In this document: one piece after another, positions 42,436 to 50,325 of the stretch
How the letters are laid out: each line of letters opens with the position of its first letter
Numbering within the stretch: position 1 is the first letter of the stretch
NCBI RefSeq assembly: GCF_003751945.1
Contig: NZ_RJKL01000001.1
Coordinates: forward strand, 3,472,001 to 3,536,000
Length of the DNA: 64,000 bases
Source: Couchioplanes caeruleus
GTDB lineage: Bacteria > Actinomycetota > Actinomycetes > Mycobacteriales > Micromonosporaceae
Reading direction: 5' to 3'
Made by a program: the position numbers and the translations under genes
The notes under the pieces: model-generated
The model's database searches: none
Seen by the model: only the letters and a program-made list of their open reading frames with translations
What the model was told of the DNA's origin: nothing

Positions 42436-44789
42436 CAGGACAAGAGTGCCTCGAGCCGCCGGTTGACGGCCGCGAGCGTGGCGCGCACCATCGCGTGCCG
42501 GTCGTCGCCGGTCACGACGGCCGAGCCGGCGAGCTGCTCCACCCAGCCGTCGGTGGCCAGCAGGACGACGACCACGGCGACCTGCGCCGACCCGAACGGT
42601 ACGGCCGCCGCGTGCTCGACGAAGCACTTCGCCGGCCCGTCCGCGTGGTCGGAGTGGGCGAGCAGCTCGTCCACCGCGTGCGCTGTCGCCATGGCGCAGA
42701 GCCGCAGCAGGTAGCCGTCGATCGCGGGGCCGGTGGCCTCGCCTGCCGCGGTCTGGCCGTCGGCCATGAGGACCACCCGCACGGTGGCCTCGGTGCCGAA
42801 CGTGCCGACCTCGACCTTCTCGATCATCACGCGGGGGCCGGGGCGCTCTCCGGGGTCGAGCAGCGGGCGCGGCGGGGCGGTGTCCGAGCCCGCGGGAACG
42901 CTTGTGGGAACACCCGTGGGAAGGTTCGTGGGTACGCCCGGCGGGAGGTGTTCGGCCTTGGGCTCGGCCGGCGTGGACGGCGCGAGCCGGCCGGCCGGGT
43001 TGGGCTGGGAGGGCACGAACGGCACGGGCGGCGCCGGGAAGTCCGCGGCGGGTGGCGCGGATGCCGGGCCGGAGACCGGCGGCACCGGCCGGGCCATCGG
43101 CGGCGCGGACCGCGGAGCGGGCGACGGGCGGTCGGTCGGTGCCGGCTCTCCCGCAGGCGACGCCGAAGGACCGCCGAGCGGTCCCGACGGGCCCGCGAGG
43201 GGCGTCGACGGGCCGCCGAGCGGCGCCGGTGGCCCGAGGGGGGCCGGGGGCGCCGAGCGCGGCGCGGTCGGCGGCGCCTGGGTGGGCACGGGCGGCGCGC
43301 CGAGCGGGGAGGCACCCTGCATGGCGGCGTCCAGGCCCATCCGGTCCTGCAGAAGCCGGGCGACCTGGCGGCTCACCTCGGCCGGGTCGGCGCCCTCGGA
43401 CAGGTCCAGCCGCAGGCTGTGCGCGCCGGCCGGGGTGGTGCGCAACGCCGCGTCGCGGACCCCGCCGACCTCGCGGACCGCCTCCAGGATCGCGTTGACG
43501 TCGAAGCCCTCCTGACGCTCCTGCGACGACAGCACGTCACCGCGACGCAGATGCGTCGCGATGCGGGCCAGCGCGGGGGTCTCGGCCGAGGGCTCCACGG
43601 ACGGCGGCTCCGGGACGGTGGGCACGTCCGGCTGGGCCGGGACGCGCTGGGGCAGAGCGGAGTACGACGCCGCTCCCGCACCGCCGGGATCGCCGGCCGG
43701 CCGGGCCGGATACGCCGGTTGGGGGGACTGGTAGGGCAACCGGCGCGGAAAACTGGAGGGATCGTACGACGACCGGGCCGTCCCTTGATCACCGGAGCTT
43801 CCCGCCTCGCCGGCGTCCTGCTCCACCCGGCTCGACCCCTCCGCGGGCGTCGACAGGGCGTGCCGCGCCGACTCCCGCTCGGCGCGGCGATTGAACGCGG
43901 GGCGCGCGTCGTCCAGGTCGCCCTCGTACGGGTACGGCGGGGCGCTGGCCGGCAGGGTGGGCGGGCCGCCGCGCAGCTCGATCCCCTGACCGTTCGAGCG
44001 CAACAGCTCGGCCTCCTGACCGTTCGATCGCCGCAGCCCGGCCTCGTGGCCGCCGGGACGCCGCAGCCCGGCCTCCTGGCCGCTCGGGCGTGGCAGCCCG
44101 GCCTCCTGGCCGCTCGGGCGTGGCAGCCCGGCCTCCTGGCCGCTCGGGCGTGGCAGCCCGGCCTCCTGGCCGCTCGGGCGCCGCAGCTCGGACTCGTGGC
44201 CGCCGGGACGTCGCAGCTCGGACTCCTGGCCGCTCGGGCGCCGCAGCTCCGCTCCCTGGCCGTTGGGGCGCCGGAGCTCGGTCTGCTGGCCGTTCGGGCG
44301 GAGCAGCTCGGGCGAGAGCGGATCCGGGCGCGGGTGCGGGTCGGCGGCCCGGGGTGGCTGGTTCTGCCGGGGGTCGATGCCGTTCGACGACGGGTGGGAG
44401 ACCAGGTCCTGATAGCGCCCCCGGCCGTCCGGCCAACGCGGCGTACCGCCCTCGGCCCGGGACGGGTCACCGGCCGGCTGCGGCGCGGCGGGCGGCGCGG
44501 AGGAGGGCTGCGCGGGTTGGAACGAGGGCGGAGGCGGCGCAGCGGCGAACGGCCGGATGTCACCCGGCGGAGGGTCAGTCGGAAGGGGTCGCGGATCGCG
44601 GGGGCGGACCTCCGCGCCGGGCCGCCGCCAGGCCGGGACCTCGGCCTCCGGATCGAGGGCGGCGCCGGCATTCGACCACGGGCTCTCCCTCGCGACCCAG
44701 CCGTTCAACAGGGTGCGGTCACGCGACTCGGCTCCGGAACCGCCGTCCGCGGTACCAGCGTCACCGGAATGCCCTGTTTCGTCCACCAC
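42435..44789 (-). CDS. Proline-rich repeat protein with conserved C-terminal domain
   Basis: 784 residues from GTG 44789. Residues 1-600 are low complexity: eleven 10-residue units such as LPRPSGQEAG (about 160-270), then a proline/alanine stretch with PLGGPS-like units. The C-terminal 130 residues form a compact alpha/beta domain (GPRVMIEKVEVGTFGTEATVRVVLMADG, HAAAVPFGSAQVAVVVVLL) that is the conserved part. No membrane helix or signal, so it is probably a cytosolic scaffold. Function is unknown. It is coupled to the hydrolase gene downstream. Confidence 0.78.
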   Translation of the reverse strand: MVDETGHSGDAGTADGGSGAESRDRTLLNGWVARESPWSNAGAALDPEAEVPAWRRPGAEVRPRDPRPLPTDPPPGDIRPFAAAPPPPSFQPAQPSSAPPAAPQPAGDPSRAEGGTPRWPDGRGRYQDLVSHPSSNGIDPRQNQPPRAADPHPRPDPLSPELLRPNGQQTELRRPNGQGAELRRPSGQESELRRPGGHESELRRPSGQEAGLPRPSGQEAGLPRPSGQEAGLPRPSGQEAGLRRPGGHEAGLRRSNGQEAELLRSNGQGIELRGGPPTLPASAPPYPYEGDLDDARPAFNRRAERESARHALSTPAEGSSRVEQDAGEAGSSGDQGTARSSYDPSSFPRRLPYQSPQPAYPARPAGDPGGAGAASYSALPQRVPAQPDVPTVPEPPSVEPSAETPALARIATHLRRGDVLSSQERQEGFDVNAILEAVREVGGVRDAALRTTPAGAHSLRLDLSEGADPAEVSRQVARLLQDRMGLDAAMQGASPLGAPPVPTQAPPTAPRSAPPAPLGPPAPLGGPSTPLAGPSGPLGGPSASPAGEPAPTDRPSPAPRSAPPMARPVPPVSGPASAPPAADFPAPPVPFVPSQPNPAGRLAPSTPAEPKAEHLPPGVPTNLPTGVPTSVPAGSDTAPPRPLLDPGERPGPRVMIEKVEVGTFGTEATVRVVLMADGQTAAGEATGPAIDGYLLRLCAMATAHAVDELLAHSDHADGPAKCFVEHAAAVPFGSAQVAVVVVLLATDGWVEQLAGSAVVTGDDRHAMVRATLAAVNRRLEALLS
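43981..44310 (-). repeat. Eleven tandem 30-bp repeats
   Basis: Units begin every 30 bp from 43981 to 44281. Those at 44071, 44101 and 44131 are identical (gcctcctggccgctcgggcg then tggcagcccg). They encode ten-residue units inside the proline-rich protein, and length change would stay in frame. Confidence 0.92.
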
Positions 44790-44944
44790 GCGCTCCTCGC
44801 TTGCCCACCGCTGAGGCTACCGTGTGGTTGCAGTAGCGATAAGTTGCAGCGTCGCGACAATTGCCCGCCCGGAATGCGACAGACGACGAACCGGGCAATC
44901 CGCGTCCCCACGCGCGGTGGAACGAGCTCGGAGGTTTGGAGAAG

Positions 44945-45607
44945 ATGACCGCTGCGTCCGGCGGGGCTCAGACGGCAGGGCGCCCCACGCGCCTGCCGCG
45001 CTCTGCGCGCCGCAAGCAACTGCTCGCTGCCGCGCAGGAGATCTTCGTGGCCCAGGGCTATCACGCCGCCGCCATGGACGAGATCGCCGAGCGGGCCGGC
45101 GTGTCCAAGCCCGTGCTCTACCAGCACTTCCCCGGCAAGCTCGAACTCTATCTCGCACTGCTGGACACCCACTGCGACGCGATCATCGCCAAGGTACGCG
45201 GCGCCATGCTCGCCACGCCTGACAACAAGGAGCGGGTCAAGGGCGCCGTACGGGCGTACTTCGACTTCATGGACCACGAGAGCGAGGCCTTCCGGCTCGT
45301 CTTCGAGTCCGACCTGCGCAACGACCCCCAGGTGCGGGAGCGGGCCGAGCGCGTCGAGCAGGGGTGCATCGCCGCCATCACGGACACGGTCGTCAAGGAC
45401 ACCGGCCTGACCGAGGCGAAGGCCCAGCTGCTCGCCGCCGGCCTGGTCGGCGTCTCCGGCCAGGCCGCCCAGTACTGGCTCGCGACCGGCCGCCAGGTCG
45501 ACAAGGAAGAGGCGGAAGCCCTGGTCGCGGCCCTCGTCTGGCGGGGCATCGCGAGCTTCCCCTTGCAGGGTGAGTCATCGGCCGGAACAACTGCGGAAAT
45601 CGGATAG
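44945..45607 (+). CDS. TetR family transcriptional regulator
   Basis: 220 residues from ATG 44945 (ggagaag just upstream; a longer frame exists but lacks family sequence). Helix-turn-helix: RRKQLLAAAQEIFVAQGYHAAAMDEIAERAGVSKPVLYQHFPGKLEL. The C-terminal half is all helical with YWLATGRQVDKEEAEALV. Proteins of this kind precede the DUF3107 gene in many actinobacteria (recollection). It is 37 bp upstream of DUF3107. Ligand unknown. Confidence 0.92.
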   Translation: MTAASGGAQTAGRPTRLPRSARRKQLLAAAQEIFVAQGYHAAAMDEIAERAGVSKPVLYQHFPGKLELYLALLDTHCDAIIAKVRGAMLATPDNKERVKGAVRAYFDFMDHESEAFRLVFESDLRNDPQVRERAERVEQGCIAAITDTVVKDTGLTEAKAQLLAAGLVGVSGQAAQYWLATGRQVDKEEAEALVAALVWRGIASFPLQGESSAGTTAEIG

Positions 45608-45644
45608 CCTTCAGGGCGGAAGACTGCTGAGAGGGAGGGACCCC

Positions 45645-45869
45645 GTGGAGGTCAAGATCGGCGTGCAGTACGCCGCGCGCGAGCTCGTGCTGGAGAGCGC
45701 GCAGACGCCGGCCGAGGTCGAGCAGGCCGTGACCGAGGCGATGGCCAAGGACAGCGTCCTGACCCTGACCGATGAGAAGGGCCGCAAGGTGATCGTCCCG
45801 ATCGCCAAGGTGGCCTACGTGGAGATCGCCGAGAGCAGCACCCGCCCGTTCGGCTTCACCACCCGCTGA
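45645..45869 (+). CDS. DUF3107 family protein
   Basis: 74 residues from GTG 45645 with gggaggg 8 bases upstream. The whole DUF3107 pattern is present: EVKIGVQYAARELVLES, the EQAVTEAMAKD helix, LTLTDEKGRKVIVPIAKVAYVEI and the C-terminal RPFGF. Small actinobacterial protein of unknown function. A hairpin at 45893-45917 follows. Confidence 0.92.
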   Translation: MEVKIGVQYAARELVLESAQTPAEVEQAVTEAMAKDSVLTLTDEKGRKVIVPIAKVAYVEIAESSTRPFGFTTR

Positions 45870-45892
45870 CGTACGACCGGGCAGCGCCGTGA

Positions 45893-45917
45893 TCAGGGGG
45901 TCCGCCGGGCCCCCTGA
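45893..45917 (+). terminator. Hairpin after DUF3107
   Basis: tcaggggg (45893-45900) pairs perfectly with ccccctga (45910-45917). It lies 23 bp after the DUF3107 stop. Confidence 0.6.
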
Positions 45918-45929
45918 CGCGTCTTCACC

Positions 45930-46229
45930 GTGGCCCTCACGTTCGGCCTGAGGTGCGAAATCTCTCCGTCAGGTAGACTTGCCACGTCGCCGCCGACGTC
46001 GATCCATTCGGCCGGTTCCACCCGGCCTGATCGACCCGGCCGATCGAGCAGCCTGATCGACCTGGCCGGTTCCGCCCGGCCCGGGTCGGACCCGGGCCGG
46101 CTCGACCCGGCCGGTATCGCCGCGGCGACGCGCGTGCGGCCCGCGAGCTTTCTCGCGTGTGGCCCGCGCCCTACCCAGACGCGCCCAGGACTTCGACGGG
46201 CGCACCACGAGAGGCACCCGTAGAACTCC
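45930..46229 (+). promoter_or_regulatory. Long GC-rich leader of the DEAD-box helicase gene
   Basis: 300 bp between the DUF3107 hairpin and the helicase ATG. It contains recurring GACCCGGCC / GGCCGGTTCC blocks (46010-46115) that can pair with each other in several ways, then gcggcccgcgagctttctcg with its inverted partner. No gene is seen. It could be a structured 5' untranslated region regulating the helicase. Confidence 0.4.
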
Positions 46230-48011
46230 ATGACCGACATCCCGAACACCGACACCGCACCGACCCTGGAAGACGACACCGAACCCGCCCTGGTGATCGA
46301 CACCGAACCGGCCCTGGTTCCGGCCCTGACCCGCGCCCCCGTGCGCGCCGACAGCCCCACGTTCGCCGAGCTCGGCGTGCGCGCGGAGACCGTGGAGGCG
46401 CTGGCCGCCGCGGGCATCACCCGGGCCTTCGCGATCCAGGAGTACGCCCTGCCGATCGCCCTGCGCGGCACCGACCTCATCGGCCAGGCGCCGACCGGCA
46501 CCGGCAAGACCCTCGGCTTCGGCCTGCCCATCCTGGAGCGCGTGACCGCCCCGTCGGAGGGCGCCGACGGCAGCCCGCAGGCGCTGATCGTCGTACCCAC
46601 CCGCGAGCTGGGCCTGCAGGTGGCCCGCGACCTCGCCGCCGCCGGCGCGACCCGCGGCGTCCGGGTGCTGCCCATCTACGGCGGCGTGGCGTACGAGCCG
46701 CAGGTGGATCAGCTCAAGAAGGGCGTCGAGATCCTGGTCGGCACCCCCGGCCGCCTGCTCGACCTCGCCAAGCAGAAGCAGCTCAAGCTGACCTCGATCA
46801 AGGCGCTGGTGCTGGACGAGGCCGACCGGATGCTCGACCTCGGCTTCCTCGAAGATGTCGAGAAGATCCTCGCCATGCTCCCCGAGCAGCGCCAGACGAT
46901 GCTCTTCTCGGCCACCATGCCGGATCCGATCGTCGCCCTGTCGCGCCGCTTCCTGAGCCACCCGGTGACCATCCACGCCGGCCACACCTCCGACAGTGGC
47001 CCGTCCCCGCTGACCAAGCAGGTCGTCTACCGCACGCACCCGCTCAACAAGGTCGAGATGGTGGCGCGCATCCTGCAGGCCCGTGAGCGCGGCCTCACCA
47101 TGATCTTCACCCGGACCAAGCGAGCGGCCGACCGGGTCGCCGAGGACCTCGACTTCCGGGGCTTCGCGGTCGCGGCCGTCCACGGTGACCTCGGCCAGGG
47201 TGCGCGGGAGCGGGCACTGCGCGCCTTCCGTACGGGAAAGATCGACGTCCTGGTGGCGACCGACGTCGCCGCCCGCGGTCTTGACGTCTCCGGCGTCACG
47301 CACGTCATCAACTACGACTGCCCGGAGGACCCGGACACCTACACGCACCGCATCGGCCGCACCGGCCGCGCGGGCGCGACGGGCGTGGCCGTGACCTTCG
47401 TGGACTGGGAGGACATGCCCCGCTGGGTGCTCATCGACAAGTCGATGGGGCTCAGCATGCCGCAGCCCCCGGAGACCTACCACACCTCCGCTGCCCTCTA
47501 CAGCGACCTGGACATCCCGACGGACGTGTCCGGCACGCTGCCGACGGCCGAGCGCAGCCGCGCCGGGCTGTCGGCCGAGGTGGAGGAGGACCTGGGCGGC
47601 GGGCGGCGGCGTGGCCGCGAGTCCACCCGCCCGCGCTCCCACAGCCGTTCCCGCGGACGCGACGACGACTCCTCGTCGTCCTCGTCGTCGTCCTCGTCGC
47701 GCTCTTCGTCGTCATCCTCCTCGGCGTCCGCCCCGTCGGAGGAAGGGGCCGAGCGGCCACGCCGGCAGCGTCGGCGTCGGCGCGCCGGGGAGCCCGTTTC
47801 GGAGACGGACGCGGCGCCCGCTGCCGTTCCCGCCGTCTCGGACGGTGACGCGGCGGCGCCGGCCGAAGCCGCCGCCCGTCCCCGCCGCCGTCGCCGCCGG
47901 GGATCCGCCGGCTCCGGCGACGAAGCGGGTGCCGCCGGCTCCGGCGATGCCGCGGGTGCCGCCCCGGAGATGACCGGCGGTTCCGACGCGGGAGTCGGCA
48001 CCGGAGAGTGA
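46230..48011 (+). CDS. DEAD/DEAH-box RNA helicase
   Basis: 593 residues. Q motif and motif I (IGQAPTGTGKTLGFGLP), Ia (VPTRELGLQVA), DEAD (LVLDEADRML), SAT (FSATMP), IV-VI (IFTRTKRAADRVAEDL, ATDVAARGLDVSGVTHVINYD, HRIGRTGRAG) are all intact, so it should unwind RNA with ATP. After about residue 445 comes an Arg/Ser/Glu-rich tail with a long serine run and RRRRRR-like clusters, as in cold-shock helicases that bind structured RNA. ATG 46230 follows a long structured leader. Confidence 0.95.
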   Translation: MTDIPNTDTAPTLEDDTEPALVIDTEPALVPALTRAPVRADSPTFAELGVRAETVEALAAAGITRAFAIQEYALPIALRGTDLIGQAPTGTGKTLGFGLPILERVTAPSEGADGSPQALIVVPTRELGLQVARDLAAAGATRGVRVLPIYGGVAYEPQVDQLKKGVEILVGTPGRLLDLAKQKQLKLTSIKALVLDEADRMLDLGFLEDVEKILAMLPEQRQTMLFSATMPDPIVALSRRFLSHPVTIHAGHTSDSGPSPLTKQVVYRTHPLNKVEMVARILQARERGLTMIFTRTKRAADRVAEDLDFRGFAVAAVHGDLGQGARERALRAFRTGKIDVLVATDVAARGLDVSGVTHVINYDCPEDPDTYTHRIGRTGRAGATGVAVTFVDWEDMPRWVLIDKSMGLSMPQPPETYHTSAALYSDLDIPTDVSGTLPTAERSRAGLSAEVEEDLGGGRRRGRESTRPRSHSRSRGRDDDSSSSSSSSSSRSSSSSSSASAPSEEGAERPRRQRRRRRAGEPVSETDAAPAAVPAVSDGDAAAPAEAAARPRRRRRRGSAGSGDEAGAAGSGDAAGAAPEMTGGSDAGVGTGE

Positions 48012-48056
48012 GCCCGCACGCGATCTGAGTGCCTCCGGCACTCGAGCTGACGCGGC

Positions 48057-48090
48057 AGAGGCGTCCCGCCCCAGGGGGTGGGACGCCTCT
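48057..48090. terminator. Bidirectional hairpin between helicase and DUF2470 genes
   Basis: agaggcgtccc (48057-48067) pairs perfectly with gggacgcctct (48080-48090), with additional gcccc/gggg pairing inside. It sits between two convergent genes (stops at 48011 and 48098). Confidence 0.85.
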
Positions 48091-48097
48091 TCGCCGT

Positions 48098-48418
48098 TCA
48101 GTGCCGGGGCTCGAGCCCCAGCACGGCACAAGCCTCCTGGTACATGCGGACGGCCTCGCCACGGATCTGCCGGCGTTCGGTGAGCCGCTGCCGGAACGGG
48201 ATCCGCACCGGCACGGCGATGCCCTGCACCGTGGCCTCGAAGTCCATGCCGTCGGCATCCATCCCGGACATCCGCGCCGCGCTGGCCGCGCCGACGCCGC
48301 CGAGACCCCGCACGATGAGCACGTTGTCCTCGGCATGATCGTCGTTCATGTGCCGGGCGATCTGCGCCACCACGTCCGGCGTGAACGTCATCGCCGCGGT
48401 TTCCCCGTGCTCGGTCAT
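48098..48418 (-). CDS. DUF2470 domain protein
   Basis: 106 residues: DVVAQIARHMNDDHAEDNVLIVRGLGG, MSGMDADGMDFEATVQG and VRIPFRQRLTERRQIR match the DUF2470/heme-utilisation (HugZ-like) C-terminal domain, which often follows heme-degrading or flavin-split-barrel enzymes. It overlaps the heme oxygenase stop by 4 bp, so the two make one operon. Role in heme iron use is inferred from family and context. Confidence 0.9.
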   Translation of the reverse strand: MTEHGETAAMTFTPDVVAQIARHMNDDHAEDNVLIVRGLGGVGAASAARMSGMDADGMDFEATVQGIAVPVRIPFRQRLTERRQIRGEAVRMYQEACAVLGLEPRH

Positions 48419-49068
48419 GCCCAGCGCTCCTTCAGCTCGGCCAGGACGGCGATGTTCAGCCGGTATGCCTCGGAGACCTCGGCCAGCAGGAGCCGCTCCT
48501 CCTCCGGCGAGAAGGCGGCCGCGTCGAGCAGCTCGCGGTACCGGCTGCGGAACTCGGGCGGCGACACCCCCTCGAAGACGAAGAACCGGTGGCCCGCGCC
48601 GTTTAGCCCGTACGCCTTGGCGATCGCCGGGCCGAGGTACTGCCCGCCGGAAAGATCACCGAGATAGCGGGTGTAGTGGTGCGCGACGAAACCCCACGGC
48701 TTGTCGAAGGCGACCTTCCGCAGCCGCGCGCAGTACTCCCGGGTGGCGGGCAGGGCCACGCTCCGCGGGGCGTCCCCCCCGACCCGGGCGAGCTCGGCAA
48801 GATCGTCGGTGAGCGCGGGTAGGCGGGTGAGCTCCGGAAAGACGAAGGCTCCGGCGACCGGATCGCCGGCCATCGCCGTTGCCGCCTGCTCCAGGGTCTC
48901 GTAGATGTGCCAGTGCTGGGCGGCCAGATCCGCGTACGCCGCCCGCGGCAGGGACCCGGCGGCGAGGCGGTCGAGGAAGCCGCTGCCCTGGGCCTCGTCG
49001 TGCTCGGTGCGGGTCCCGGTCCGCAGCCGGACGGACAGTCGTTGCGTGGGAGGGTCGGCCAACGTCAT
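48415..49068 (-). CDS. Heme oxygenase (biliverdin-producing)
   Basis: 217 residues, all helical. The axial histidine lies in RTEHDEAQ (His23) and the distal helix reads GDLSGGQ (about 137-143) after HHYTRYL, both typical of HmuO-type heme oxygenases. It opens heme to biliverdin, CO and Fe2+. ATG 49068 has ggaggt 7 bases upstream. A palindrome resembling an iron box lies 22-37 bp before the start, so repression by an IdeR/DtxR-type regulator is likely. DUF2470 follows in the same operon. Confidence 0.94.
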   Translation of the reverse strand: MTLADPPTQRLSVRLRTGTRTEHDEAQGSGFLDRLAAGSLPRAAYADLAAQHWHIYETLEQAATAMAGDPVAGAFVFPELTRLPALTDDLAELARVGGDAPRSVALPATREYCARLRKVAFDKPWGFVAHHYTRYLGDLSGGQYLGPAIAKAYGLNGAGHRFFVFEGVSPPEFRSRYRELLDAAAFSPEEERLLLAEVSEAYRLNIAVLAELKERWA

Positions 49069-49089
49069 CGCAGCACCTCCATGCCGATA

Positions 49090-49105
49090 GTTAGGGGAGC
49101 CTAAC
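49090..49105 (-). promoter_or_regulatory. Iron-box-like palindrome upstream of heme oxygenase
   Basis: GTTAGGGGAGCCTAAC has perfect 6-bp arms (GTTAGG/CCTAAC) and the TTAGG/CCTAA half-sites of IdeR/DtxR-type operators. The centre is shorter than the 19-bp consensus. It sits just upstream of the heme oxygenase ribosome site. Confidence 0.6.
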
Positions 49106-49179
49106 AAAATATGGCCGGTTCGGAGCGCGGCTGTGCTCCCCGGGGCAGGACCGACGGTGCCCGCGGGCAGAATGAGGGG

Positions 49180-50325
49180 ATGCCCATCCCCCTGGACACC
49201 GCCCTCGCCGAGGTACGTGAGCTGGTGCTCGGCCCGACGCTGACCCGCGCGGTCGCGGCGGGCCGGCGGCGCGGCTCCACCCCGGCGGTCAGCCGCGCGG
49301 AGTTGCGCCCGGTCGCGATCAAGGGAGTCCGGAGGCTGCAGATCGTCACGGACGACGGCAACCGGCCGTACACGCGGAATGTGACGGAAGGCGAGGCGGC
49401 GACGGCGGTCGACGCCCTCCTGGCGGAGCCCTTCGGCAACTGGCACGTCGAGACCGAGACGGCCACGGTGCAGGTCCGGATCACGAAGAAGGGCGACGCC
49501 CAGGTGCACCGGTCCGGCGCCCCGCAAGCCCGGACGCCCCAGCAGCACGACCGCGCCAAGCAGTGGCTCCTCGACCCGGGCGACCCGCTCTTCGACGTCA
49601 TCGGCGGCAACGCGGCCAAGCGCCGGCAGGTGGACGCGTTCCTGCGGGCCCTGGCCGCCACGCTGCCCGACGAGCTGCCGTCGCCGCTGCGCGTCGTCGA
49701 CCTGGGCTGCGGAAATGCCTACCTGACCTTCGCGGCATACCGCTACCTCAGCGACCGTACGCCGGTCCGGGTCGTCGGCGTCGACGTCCGCGAGGACCAA
49801 CGGGTACGCAATAGCGCCGTCGCCGAGCAATTGGGCTGCGCGGAAGAGGTCCGCTTCGTGGCCGGCACCATCGAGGACGCCGTCGTCGACGAGGCACCGG
49901 ATCTGGTCCTGGCCCTGCACGCGTGCGACACGGCGACGGACCAGGCGCTGGCCCGGGCGGTGCGCTGGAACGCCCGGTGGGTGCTGGCGGCGCCGTGCTG
50001 CCACCACGACATCGCCGCCCAGTTGAAGGGCCGTGCCGCTCCCCCGCCGTACGCGGAGATCACCCGCAACGCGATCCTGCGGGAGCGCTTCTCGGACGTC
50101 CTCACCGACTCGCTGCGGTCGTCTCTGCTGCGGCTGCACGGCTACAAGGTGGACGTGGTCGAATTCGTGGACTCCCAGCACACGCCCCGGAATCTGCTGC
50201 TGCGAGCCAGGCGCACCGGCGCCACGGCCACAGACGCCCACCGCGACGAGTACGCGACGCTGACCCGGGAATGGGGCGTGACGCCGGCGCTGGAGAAACT
50301 CCTGGTCAGTTCACGACAGCGGTGA
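49180..50325 (+). CDS. Class I SAM-dependent methyltransferase (METTL25-like family)
   Basis: 381 residues from ATG 49180 (preceded by gagggg). The SAM-binding strand reads LRVVDLGCGNAYLTFAAYRYL (about 176-196), then VVGVDVREDQ, LVLALHACDTATDQAL and the characteristic WVLAAPCCHHD loop with adjacent cysteines. Members of this family are widespread but little known; substrate unclear, RNA or protein possible. Its 3' end overlaps the convergent gene by 20 bp. Confidence 0.88.
   Translation: MPIPLDTALAEVRELVLGPTLTRAVAAGRRRGSTPAVSRAELRPVAIKGVRRLQIVTDDGNRPYTRNVTEGEAATAVDALLAEPFGNWHVETETATVQVRITKKGDAQVHRSGAPQARTPQQHDRAKQWLLDPGDPLFDVIGGNAAKRRQVDAFLRALAATLPDELPSPLRVVDLGCGNAYLTFAAYRYLSDRTPVRVVGVDVREDQRVRNSAVAEQLGCAEEVRFVAGTIEDAVVDEAPDLVLALHACDTATDQALARAVRWNARWVLAAPCCHHDIAAQLKGRAAPPPYAEITRNAILRERFSDVLTDSLRSSLLRLHGYKVDVVEFVDSQHTPRNLLLRARRTGATATDAHRDEYATLTREWGVTPALEKLLVSSRQR

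Noticed and set aside
44861..44944. Upstream extension of the second TetR regulator
   Set aside because: The added residues are not TetR-like, whereas the ATG at 44945 has a ribosome site.
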